IMG/VR virus record: IMGVR_UViG_3300009168_000103
Coordinates: 1-25,180 of that record
Source of the DNA: a virus
Strand: one strand, 5' to 3'
Length of the DNA stretch: 25,180 nt
The notes beneath the pieces are model-generated. The model saw only the letters and a list, made by a program, of their open reading frames with translations. It was not told where the DNA came from and made no database searches. Below are positions 8,075 through 16,100 of the stretch, piece after piece; position 1 is the first letter of the stretch; every line of letters starts with the position of its first letter. The position numbers and the translations under genes are program-made.

Positions 8075-8513
8075 CGTCCTAGCGGAACATCTGGCGACGA
8101 CGATCAAAGGGTTACTGACCCCGATGTCGGCGCGGGTCGTCGCGCTCGAAACACTCGGCGCCCGCCTGGAGTCCGACCGACCGGTCCTCGCGACCCTGAC
8201 CGCGACCCTCGAAACCCTGACCGCCCGGATCGGCGCCGTGGAAGCGCGGCCGCCGGAACCGGGGCCACCGGGTCCACCAGGTCCGCCAGGGCGTGACGGG
8301 AACGACGGGAAGGCTGGCGTTCCAGGCCTACGGTATTGCGGTGTCTACGTGTCCGGGAAGACCTACGACACGGGCGATCTGGTGACGGCCGGCGGGTCGG
8401 CCTGGTACTGCAACCGGACGACGACAACCGGACCCGGCGACGGCCGGCCCGACTGGACCCTGATGGTCAAACACGGCCGCGACCTCCGCGACCCGGGTCG
8501 GCGGTCCGCATGA
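8064..8513 (+). CDS. Collagen-like phage structural protein with carbohydrate-binding-like C-terminus
   Basis: This 149-residue protein has three parts. Residues about 8-62 are a helical, heptad-like segment that could be a trimeric coiled coil. Residues 67-88 are uninterrupted Gly-X-Y triplets (GPPGPPGPPGRDGNDG and on), a collagen-type triple helix. Residues about 90-140 (YCGVYVSGKTYDTGDLV ... SAWYC ... WTLMVKHGRDLRD) resemble the small chitin/carbohydrate-binding modules found on phage fibres. The ATG at 8064 has GAGG six bases upstream and overlaps the portal stop by 11 bases; a TTG at 8052 is less likely. The stop overlaps the next start (ATGA). A head decoration or fibre role is inferred from the architecture and the neighbours. 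Confidence 0.75.
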   Translation: MRPDVLAEHLATTIKGLLTPMSARVVALETLGARLESDRPVLATLTATLETLTARIGAVEARPPEPGPPGPPGPPGRDGNDGKAGVPGLRYCGVYVSGKTYDTGDLVTAGGSAWYCNRTTTTGPGDGRPDWTLMVKHGRDLRDPGRRSA

Positions 8514-8812
8514 CCCCGCTCGTCTCGTTGGCGGACGCGAAAGCGCATCTGCATGTCACCGATCCCGCGCGCGATGCTGAAGTGCAATCGAAAATCGACC
8601 AGGCGTCGGATGCGATTGCGAAGTACATCGACGTGCGCTTCGATGACACCTGGACTGAAACAACGGCGCCGCCGGTGGTCCAAGCCGCCGTGCTCGAGCT
8701 GCTCGCGCTGATGTGGCGGGATCGCGGCGACGTGGACGACGACAGCGATGCGAAGACCTGGCGCCATATTGAAATCTTGTTGAAGCAGACGCGCGACCCC
8801 GTGGTCTCGTAA
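8510..8812 (+). CDS. Head-tail connector protein, gp6-like
   Basis: This 100-residue helical protein begins MTPLVSLADAKAHLHV and continues with a DAEVQSKIDQASDAIAKYID helix and a PPVVQAAVLELLALMW helix, the pattern of HK97 gp6-type adaptors that form a ring beneath the portal. The ATG at 8510 shares an ATGA with the collagen-like gene stop, which fixes the start. It is followed by a strong ribosome-binding site (GGAGAGG) for the small proline-rich gene. Confidence 0.88.
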   Translation: MTPLVSLADAKAHLHVTDPARDAEVQSKIDQASDAIAKYIDVRFDDTWTETTAPPVVQAAVLELLALMWRDRGDVDDDSDAKTWRHIEILLKQTRDPVVS

Positions 8813-8826
8813 CTGGAGAGGACCCC

Positions 8827-9003
8827 ATGAACAACGAACGACCGACCCCGACCCCGGCGGGACCGTCGACCCCGACCCCGCACGCGCCGCCGCCCGAACA
8901 ACCGGAGCAACCGCCGCGCGCGCCGATCACCGAACCGGACACGAACGACGATCAACCGCCGCCACCGCGTCCGCAGACGCCGCGCCGGTCCTCGGCGGCC
9001 TGA
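8827..9003 (+). CDS. Small proline-rich disordered protein
   Basis: This 58-residue protein is about one-third proline, with PTPTP, PPPEQPEQPP and PPPPRP runs and no hydrophobic core. GGAGAGG ends eight bases before the ATG, and the stop overlaps the next start as TGATG, so the gene is well supported despite its low complexity. Short disordered proteins at this place in head-tail operons may act as spacers or be virion components; no function can be assigned. Confidence 0.6.
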   Translation: MNNERPTPTPAGPSTPTPHAPPPEQPEQPPRAPITEPDTNDDQPPPPRPQTPRRSSAA

Positions 9004-9341
9004 TGCCGCGCGGCGCCTATCAGCATCGCGTGCGCTTCGACGCGCCGGGGCTGCCGGTGCCGGACGGCGACGGCGGCTATACGCAAGGCTTCACGCCGCT
9101 GGACCCGCCGGAGTGGTTCGCCTCGATCCGGCCGGCCACCGCGCGCGACCTCGAACAAGTCGCCGGCGGGACTGTCGTCGGGACCGCGACGCATATCGTC
9201 GAGTGTGATTACCACGGCGGGGTCACGGTGCTGTCGCGCGTCGTCAAGCTCGACGAGCTCCGGATGTTCACCGTCGACGGCGTGCGGAACCACGATGAAC
9301 GCGACGTCACGATGTCGCTCTTCTGTCGGGAACAACTCTGA
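9003..9341 (+). CDS. Head closure / head-tail adaptor protein
   Basis: This 112-residue beta-rich protein carries the pattern of phage head-tail joining proteins (HK97 gp7 / SPP1 gp16-like): HRVRFDAPGLPVPDGDGGYTQ, then PPEWFASIRPATARDLEQV, then THIVECDYHGGVTVLSRVV. These proteins close the connector and provide the docking surface for the tail. It is joined by TGATG overlaps to the genes on both sides, within the standard connector-adaptor-gp10-terminator order. Confidence 0.85.
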   Translation: MPRGAYQHRVRFDAPGLPVPDGDGGYTQGFTPLDPPEWFASIRPATARDLEQVAGGTVVGTATHIVECDYHGGVTVLSRVVKLDELRMFTVDGVRNHDERDVTMSLFCREQL

Positions 9342-9730
9342 TGCCGAATCGGTTACTGCTGCAGCTCGACGACTGGAAAGAGAACCTGCGGGACGAACCC
9401 GTCGCCCTGGCGCGCGGCGCCGCGCCGGCGGTGCAGTCCGCCGCTGAAGCCGCCGCCGACGAGCTGCGGGCGGCGTATCCCGTCGGCCCGACCGGGAACT
9501 TGCGCGCGCGCGTGCGCGTCGACCGCGATCCGGACACCGACCCCGCGATTGCGGCCGCTGTCGTCGTCAGTGGCGCGCCGCACGCGCATCTGTACGAAGA
9601 CGGCACGCGGTACGCCCGCGCGCATCCGACCTTCTATCCGATCACGAATCGCGGCGCGAAGACGGCCGAGTGCCAGGTGTCGACGATGGCCGCCGATCAG
9701 AATTACACCGTCAGCGGAGCGATTGACTGA
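9341..9730 (+). CDS. HK97 gp10-like tail-joining protein
   Basis: This 129-residue protein fits the HK97 gp10-type minor structural family. An N-terminal helix with an Ala-rich segment (AAPAVQSAAEAAADELRAAYP) leads to PVGPTGNLRARVRV and the characteristic GAPHAHLYEDGTRYARAHPTF. It lies between the adaptor and the tail terminator, as expected for this family, with TGATG overlaps at both ends. It takes part in completing the head-tail interface or the tail end. Confidence 0.87.
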   Translation: MPNRLLLQLDDWKENLRDEPVALARGAAPAVQSAAEAAADELRAAYPVGPTGNLRARVRVDRDPDTDPAIAAAVVVSGAPHAHLYEDGTRYARAHPTFYPITNRGAKTAECQVSTMAADQNYTVSGAID

Positions 9731-10182
9731 TGCCGCCCACGATGCCGGATGTTCGGGTTATCGACCAAGCGGTCCTCGCGATCCTGACCGGCGATGCGAT
9801 CCTCGCGGCGCTGTTGCCCGGCGGCGTGCACTGGGACATCGCGCCGGCGGGCCTCTCGCAGTTTGTGATCGTCTCGTTGCAGGACTTCACGACCGACGCC
9901 GTGTTCGGTGACGACGACGGCGGGACCGAGACCGTCGGGTACCTGGTGAAAGCGGTCACGCGCACCGGCGCGGCCGACACGGCCCTGGACGCGGCCGCGC
10001 GCATCCATGATTTGCTCGAACGGCAGCCGTTGAACTTGTCCGGGACCGGCTACGAACTGATGGTGATGCAGCGGACGCGCCGGGTCCGCTATTCCGAATT
10101 CGATGCGAACAACGCCGAGTGGCAGCACGTCGGCGGCGTCTACTCCGTGATGGTGTCGCGCGGGACAGTGCCCGCGCCGTAA
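9730..10182 (+). CDS. Tail terminator protein (DUF3168-like)
   Basis: This 150-residue protein resembles DUF3168 tail terminators. It has an N-terminal helix (DQAVLAILTGDAILAALLPGGV), a strand-rich centre (FVIVSLQDFTTDAVF), a helix with DTALDAAARIHDLLE and the closing WQHVGGVYSVMVSRG. Tail terminators cap the finished tail tube and join it to the head. It precedes the tail tube gene by 18 bases, which include AAAGGGTCCG as ribosome-binding site for that gene. Confidence 0.85.
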   Translation: MPPTMPDVRVIDQAVLAILTGDAILAALLPGGVHWDIAPAGLSQFVIVSLQDFTTDAVFGDDDGGTETVGYLVKAVTRTGAADTALDAAARIHDLLERQPLNLSGTGYELMVMQRTRRVRYSEFDANNAEWQHVGGVYSVMVSRGTVPAP

Positions 10183-10200
10183 CAACGAAAGGGTCCGATC

Positions 10201-10698
10201 ATGCCTGCGAATCTACGACGGCACGGCTACAAGGGGTCCATCAACATGGACGAAACCGGCGCGTTGACGACCTTCACGCCGGTCGCGTCGACGAATAAAT
10301 GGTCGATTTCGATGAAGCGCGAACGGGTCGACGTGACCTGCTTCCTTGACCCGAACCGCGTCTGGGTCCAGGGCCTCATGGACGTGTCGGGCGACCTCGC
10401 CGGCATGTGGGAAGCGGCGGCCTCGCGTCCGCTGCTCGACGTGATGATGGGCGACCTGGCGGTCGGCCTGAAGCTCGTCCCGTCGGAACTCGACCCGACG
10501 GCGTTCTTCTCCGGCCTCGCGTACCTCGACGGCGGGATGGATGTCGCGGTCGATGGCGCGATCACGATCAACGGGTCGTACGTCGCGGCGGGCCCGTGGA
10601 CGCTCGAGCCGCCGGCCTCCGGTGTCCTCGCGACGGGCGGGCCGGATCGGATCGCGCGGCTCGAAGCCGAACTCGCGCGGCTGCGTCAGGCGGCGTAA
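10201..10698 (+). CDS. Major tail tube protein
   Basis: This 165-residue protein is placed where the tube protein belongs and has a matching outline: beta-rich core with NKWSISMKRERVDVTCFLD, WVQGLMDVSGDLAGMWEAA and ITINGSYVAAGPWTL. The last 17 residues (RIARLEAELARLRQAA) form a heptad helix that is unusual for a tube subunit. It follows the terminator and precedes the chaperone pair and tape measure. Its own ribosome-binding site (AAAGGG) suggests higher translation, as expected for an abundant virion protein. Confidence 0.8.
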   Translation: MPANLRRHGYKGSINMDETGALTTFTPVASTNKWSISMKRERVDVTCFLDPNRVWVQGLMDVSGDLAGMWEAAASRPLLDVMMGDLAVGLKLVPSELDPTAFFSGLAYLDGGMDVAVDGAITINGSYVAAGPWTLEPPASGVLATGGPDRIARLEAELARLRQAA

Positions 10699-10701
10699 GC
10701 G

Positions 10702-10986
10702 ATGGCCGGTCCGCTGCCGTTGCGCAGTGCGCCCGGCGCGCTCGGCCTGCTGCGCTGGTCGTACCAAATCGCGGCGGGCGTGATCGACTTCGTGATCCTG
10801 TACGACCAGACCCGCCGCGAGTGGACCTTGCGCGGCGGGCTGGTCGCCCCGGATGCGTTCAAGCTCACGCGCACGCCGCTGGAGTTCGTTCAGCCGGCGC
10901 CGAAAGGCAGCATCGGCCAGCGCTGGCGCGTCGTCTCGCTCACGGTCCAGGACAATCGGCTATCCGCCACCGTGACCCCGCTCTAG
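10702..10986 (+). CDS. Conserved tail-operon protein of unknown function
   Basis: This 94-residue protein starts three bases after the tail tube stop. It is beta-rich with segments YQIAAGVIDFVILYD, EWTLRGGL and WRVVSLTVQDNRLSATVTPL. No cysteines, membrane segment or catalytic motif are seen. Its fixed position between tube and chaperone genes suggests a tail assembly or minor tail role, which is inference only. Confidence 0.7.
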   Translation: MAGPLPLRSAPGALGLLRWSYQIAAGVIDFVILYDQTRREWTLRGGLVAPDAFKLTRTPLEFVQPAPKGSIGQRWRVVSLTVQDNRLSATVTPL

Positions 10987-10998
10987 GAGAGTGTCCAC

Positions 10999-11430
10999 AT
11001 GAGTCGCTTTGTGAAACCCGACACCGCGCTGCTGACCCTGGCGAACGGTGACACGCTCGTCGTGAAAGTCCGGCTGAACACCGGCGAGACCCGCGCACTG
11101 CGCGCGGCGATCCTCGCCGGCACGGAACAGAGTCACGCGGATCGCGCGGCGTTTCCCGTCGTCCTCGCGTACCTGCTCGACTGGACGATCACCGACGACG
11201 GCCGACCCGTCGTCATCCGGGAACAGCCGGCGGATGTCGTGCGCGCGGTCCTTGACGCCCTGGACTACGACGACTTCATCGAAATCGCGAACGCCATCGG
11301 CGATCACGTCCAGCGCGAGACCGTGCGCCGCGCCGAAGAAAAAAAAACCCCGACTGGCGCGACCGTATCGTCGGCGACCTCGGCATCGCCATCCGTTGCG
11401 GCTGGCGTTACGAGTGGGTCACCGAGTTAG
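10999..11430 (+). CDS. Tail assembly chaperone, unshifted (G-like) product
   Basis: The zero-frame product is 143 residues. Residues 1-115 form a compact alpha/beta domain (NGDTLVVKVRLNTGETRALRA ... AFPVVLAYLLDWTI ... VVRAVLDALDYDDFIEIANAIGDHV). After the Lys-rich run encoded by the A tract, the zero-frame reading becomes Ser/Thr/Ala low complexity (TGATVSSATSASPSVAAG), which looks like unselected frame. AGGAGAG ends about eight bases before the ATG. It lies directly before the tape measure, the universal place of the lambda G / GT pair that chaperones the tape measure and recruits tube subunits. Confidence 0.85.
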   Translation: MSRFVKPDTALLTLANGDTLVVKVRLNTGETRALRAAILAGTEQSHADRAAFPVVLAYLLDWTITDDGRPVVIREQPADVVRAVLDALDYDDFIEIANAIGDHVQRETVRRAEEKKTPTGATVSSATSASPSVAAGVTSGSPS

Positions 11431-11474
11431 ATCCCGATGTCCACGCGATCCTCTGTGAGGAACTGACGAAATAA
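10999..11474 (+). CDS. Tail assembly chaperone, -1 frameshifted (GT-like) product
   Basis: A -1 slip at the A AAA AAA heptamer (11340-11346) moves ribosomes into a frame that stays open to a TAA at 11472-11474, five bases before the tape measure ATG. The added C-terminus has about 42 residues and reads NPDWRDRIVGDLGIAIRCG followed by WRYEWVTELDPDVHAILC and a short acidic end. The DW...GDLG pattern is typical of the extension domain of phage chaperone fusions. The shifted frame is clearly protein-like while the zero frame beyond the slip is low complexity. The fused product would be about 158 residues, made as a minor fraction, and is needed to bind tape measure and tube subunits. Confidence 0.82.
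11340..11346 (+). promoter_or_regulatory. Programmed -1 ribosomal frameshift site
   Basis: The codons GAA GAA AAA AAA ACC at 11335-11349 contain a nine-A run (11339-11347). This includes the canonical A AAA AAA heptamer in the correct phase for a -1 slip by two tRNA-Lys. It lies near the 3' end of the chaperone gene, 42 codons before the -1 frame stop. A GC-rich stretch follows that could form a stimulatory structure, but I did not resolve a clear stem. Confidence 0.8.
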
Positions 11475-11478
11475 AGCC

Positions 11479-13164
11479 ATGGCGCTGCGCGCGAAATATG
11501 AAGCGGATTTCTCGGAGTTCTACAGCGCCACCGCGCAGGCGGTGACCTCGCTCGACTCCTGGGAAAACAAGGGCCAAGCCGTCGAGAAGCAGATGGACCA
11601 GGTCGCGCACTCGATGACCGGCGCGCCGGTCGTGTCGGACATCAAAGGGATGTCGACGAGCATGGACGAATTCGGCGTGCAGACGGTCCGCACGTCGGCG
11701 ACGGTCAACACGGAAGCGTCGGGCCTGTCGGCGTCGTTCCAGTCCATCGGCACGTCCATCGCGGCCGCGTTCACGGTCCAGCAGATCAGCGCGTTTGTCG
11801 TCGGCGTTATGGATGCCGCGTCGAAGGTCGGCGACCTCTCCGTGAAGATGGGCATTTCGACCGATGCCGTCCAGCGGTTCAAGTTCGCGGCGGAACAATC
11901 GGGCACGACCATCGACAGCGTGGGCCGCTCGATTCAGACGATGAACAACAAGCTGTCGGAAGGCGGCAAGGGCACTATCGCCGCGCTCGACGAACTCGGT
12001 CTGAAACTCAGCAGCTTGCGCGATGCCGGTCCGGAGCAGGCCTTCATCGCCATCGCGGACGCTATCGCCGGCATCGACGATCCGATGGAGCGGACACGGC
12101 TCGCGATGGAGATCTTCGGCAAGTCGGGCGTCGAGAACATGCAGATGTTCCAGGAAGGCGTCCGCAAAGTCGGCGAGCAGACGGCGGTCATGTCGGAAGA
12201 AACGATCCGCCGGTTGAAAGCGGCGCAGGATTCCTGGTCGGCGTTTTCGAATAGCGTCACGGTCTACAGCGGCGAAGCGCTGGGCGCGATTAGTAAATTC
12301 TTTTCCGCCTGGCAAAAGGCCTCCGAAGGCATCACGGCCGTGATGCATCCCATCGACTCGTTTAAGAAATCGGTCGCCGACTTAGGACTGACGGCCGACG
12401 GCGCCGCGCAGAACGCATCCGACCTGGGGATGCAGATCGCGCAGGTCGAGAAACCGGCGTTCGCCGTCGGCGAAGCCTTGAAACCGGTCGCGCTGAACGC
12501 CGAACAAGTCGACGCCGCCATCGGGTACCTGAACGTCACGCTCGTCAAAGCGAAAGACAACCTGACGTTGGTCGAACCAAAACTCGGCAGCTTGTCAGAG
12601 GCCACGCGCAACATGGCGCGCGGGACGGACTCGCTCGATGCCGTGATGAAAGCGGCCGCGCAAAGCACCGAAGTCTGGAATAGCGGCCTCCGGTTCACGT
12701 CCGAAGTCGTCGGCGAACTCCCGGACAAAGTGAACGCCGCGACCGACGCGATCCAGCAACTGACGACCGCGCAAGCGCAAGCGACGGCCGGCCCGCAGAT
12801 GGGCACGAGCTCGCCCGGCGGGACGGTCAACACCGCCGGGATTACGGTCGGCGGTCCGGGTTTGAGTATGGAAAGCGTGTTCGACCAGTACACGAAACGC
12901 TTCGGCGGGAATAGTTCACTCGGCATGATCGGCGGCGGCCCGCCGCCTGACTTCCTGTCCTGGGCGCTGTCGATGGGGCTCGCGTCCCGCAACGCGCCGA
13001 CCATTCCCGCCGGCGGCAACGTCGGCGCGCCGATGAATCAGACCATCAACATGAACGGGCTGCTCGGCACGAACGATCCGGCCACGCGCGAGCTGATCAA
13101 GACCATGGTCGGCGATGCGTTCGCCGAGTCGATGCGCGGCCAGCGCCTCTTGAGCAGCGCATAA
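11479..13164 (+). CDS. Tail tape measure protein
   Basis: This 561-residue protein is mostly helical and Ala-rich. It has a hydrophobic patch at about 93-115 (SIAAAFTVQQISAFVVGVMDAA), a segment GISTDAVQRFKFAAEQSG of the kind seen in tape measures, a long central helical region, and a Gly/Pro-rich C-terminal part ending in NQTINMNGLLGTND and a final helix. It is placed after the chaperone pair and before the hub. By the usual rule of about 0.15 nm of tail per residue it would specify a tail near 84 nm, so the phage should be a short siphovirus. The ATG has no strong ribosome-binding site and begins five bases after the -1 frame stop, which suggests coupling to the frameshifted product. Confidence 0.88.
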   Translation: MALRAKYEADFSEFYSATAQAVTSLDSWENKGQAVEKQMDQVAHSMTGAPVVSDIKGMSTSMDEFGVQTVRTSATVNTEASGLSASFQSIGTSIAAAFTVQQISAFVVGVMDAASKVGDLSVKMGISTDAVQRFKFAAEQSGTTIDSVGRSIQTMNNKLSEGGKGTIAALDELGLKLSSLRDAGPEQAFIAIADAIAGIDDPMERTRLAMEIFGKSGVENMQMFQEGVRKVGEQTAVMSEETIRRLKAAQDSWSAFSNSVTVYSGEALGAISKFFSAWQKASEGITAVMHPIDSFKKSVADLGLTADGAAQNASDLGMQIAQVEKPAFAVGEALKPVALNAEQVDAAIGYLNVTLVKAKDNLTLVEPKLGSLSEATRNMARGTDSLDAVMKAAAQSTEVWNSGLRFTSEVVGELPDKVNAATDAIQQLTTAQAQATAGPQMGTSSPGGTVNTAGITVGGPGLSMESVFDQYTKRFGGNSSLGMIGGGPPPDFLSWALSMGLASRNAPTIPAGGNVGAPMNQTINMNGLLGTNDPATRELIKTMVGDAFAESMRGQRLLSSA

Positions 13165-13167
13165 CCG

Positions 13168-16100
13168 ATGGCGCCCGTCGTCGCTCCACGGGTCGTGTCG
13201 GCGCCGGCGATCTATCCGACGATCATCTTCATCGCCGGAATTCAGGCGACGACGCTGGTCCGCGTGCGCAATCTAACGATCACCGACGTGCTGAACGAAC
13301 AGCCGAACACGGCCGCGCTGACCGTGAATCTGCTGCCGCATGTGCTGCCGTCGCCGCCGTTCCATCCGCCGTCATTTGATAACGTCGCGTTCAATACGAC
13401 GCCGTCCCCGTCGATTTATCCGGATGTCCGCCGCGGGCAACCCATCGAAATTTATTCCGGCGGCCTGTCGCCCGATCAGCTCGTCTTCGGCGGCGAGATC
13501 GTGTCGGTCCAGCAAATCTATGAAGCCGATGTGCCGAAGCACGTCGCGCTGCACCTGTCGTGCATCGACTACACGCGCGCGCTGAATCGGCGGAAGGTGA
13601 CGAAAAGTTATCTGACGCAATCGGTCACGGCCATCGTCCTCGACCTGATGGCGTCCCGCCTGGCCGATGGGTTTACGACGACCTTCGTCCAGGCGAACTT
13701 GCCGCCCATCGCGATTGATTTCACGTTTGAAGATATGAACCGCGCGCTCACGCGCCTCGCGAATCGGATCGGCGCGTACTGGTACATCGACTATTCGAAA
13801 GCGCTGCATTTTTTCACCGACGAACCCGCCGAGCCGCCGGCGCCGCTCGTGCCTGGCGAACGGTTTGACGACTTGCGGTTCGAGACGGACCTCTCACAAG
13901 TGCGGACGCGTGTCGTCGTCGAAGGGGCGGGGTCCGTCGTCAGCACGCAGATCGCGGTCGGGGAAACGATGATCCCGGTCCGCGACCCGGTGATGTTTCA
14001 ACCCGCCGGCGGGCTCGCGATTATCGGCCAGCAGCGGATCTCCTACACCGGCGTGCAGACCGGCGACCAGGGCGCGCTCGTCGGCCCTGGCGCGCAACCG
14101 GGCGCGGCGCCTGTCGCGACGGCCATCGTCGGCGCCGGCATCGAAGTCGGGACGCACAACTACGCCGTGACCTACGTGTCGGCCTCCGGTGAATCGCTGC
14201 CATCGCCGATGGCGTCCGTGGTCCTCGGCAAAACGGATCCGCCGCCGACCGCGCCGACCCCGAACCCGCCGACGGCCGGCACCGGTCCCGATCCCGGCGT
14301 GCATGAATACGCCGTGTCGTTCGTCACCGCGAACGGCGAGACGACGCCGAGTCCGACGAACAGCATCACGACGACGCAAGTCGGCGGCGTGGCGGCGCCA
14401 GGTGTGACGAACGCCGTGCTGCGGAACGTTGTCGGCAATCTTGCTGGTGGGAGTTCGTTTCGCTATAAGACGACCGTGACGACGGCGGCAGGGGAAACCA
14501 TACCGGGCGCGGTTGGGAATACGATTACGACGCTCCCGCCAACGGCGCCGGGAAATTTCACGACCCAGATGCCGACGACGCTATATCAACCGGGTTCCGG
14601 ATTATTGGAAGGCCAATATCTCTACAACGCCGCGTACGTGAGCGGCGCCTACGAAACCGCATTAGGGTCGCAGCTCAACGTCATCGCGAGTAGTCCGATT
14701 CCACAGGTACCGCCGAATCCGTTGGCGAGCCTGTATGCGATCAACACGGCGACCGGTGGCAGTATCGGGCCTGGGAATTATTACTACGGCATCGCGTACG
14801 TGTACGGCGCCTACGAATCCGCAATCGAAAACGTCTTAGGCCAAAATTACATCACCGTCGGCCCGACCACGAACGCCGTCGCCATGACGCTGAATGGCTT
14901 CAGCGATCCACGGTGTACCGGCATCAAAATCTATCGCACGAAGGCGAACGTCTACACCGCCTATTACCTGGCCGCGACGTTATCGCCGTCGTCGACGTAC
15001 CAGAACTACACCGACACGAAGGCCGACGCGGCCCTCGGCGCCATGCGTCCGGATAACAATCCCATCGGGACCCCGCCGGCGCTGGGTGTCGCGATTAAAT
15101 TTCTCTCGTTCGTGCCGTCGACGAATCCGAAGGTCACCGGCATCCGCCTCTATCGGTGGGTCCCGAATTCGGCGGCCTGGCGCGTCGTGACGACCTTAGC
15201 GAACGCGGAAACCGCATACACCGACGCCGCTGCCGACGGCGCGCTCGGCGCGGCGCGCGCGACGAGCGGTCCCATCGGCACGCCGCCCGGCGACCAGGCG
15301 ACGGTCACGATCCCGACGTCCGGCGATGCGCGCGCCGTCGGCCGCAAGGTGTATCGCAGCGACAACAGCGCGCCGTTTCGGTTCCTGGCGACCATCGCGA
15401 ATAACACGGCCACGCAGTACATCGACAACATCGCGTCGGTCTCGAGCAACGCCGACGCGCCGACAACCGACACGACCGGCGGCGCGCAGACGTGCGTCGT
15501 CGCGTTGACGAATATTCCGCTCGGTCCTGGTGCGGTCACGGCGCGGCGGCTCTATCGCACGCCGGCGAACAGCACGCAACTGCTACTCCTGGCGACGATC
15601 AGCAACAACACCGCGACGACCTACAGCGACAACAAGAACGATTCCACGCTCGGCGCCGCGCCGCCGGCCACGAACACGACCGACACGCGCCAGGTGGCGC
15701 TGTCGAAGATTCCCGTCGGGTCCTCCGGGGTCACCGCGCGCAAGGTCTATCGCACGGCCGCGAACGCGGCGCAGTTGAAACTGCTCGGCACCGTCGCCGA
15801 CAACACGACGACGGGCTTCACCGATAACAATGCCGATGCCACGCTCGGCGCGAACGTCCCGACGGTGGACACGTCGAACTTGCAGCAGCCGCAAGGCCAG
15901 GTGAACGCCGGCGCGACGGTGATGCCGGTCTCGGCGACGGCGGGCTTCGCGGCGGCGGGCGGGTTCGCGGTGGTCGGGAATGGTGAACAGGTGATTCGGT
16001 ACAGCGGGATCACCGCGACGACCCTGACCGGGATTCCGGCCAGCGGTCCCGGATCGTTGACCGCGACCGTCCCGTACAACTCCAGCGTGACGAACGCGCC

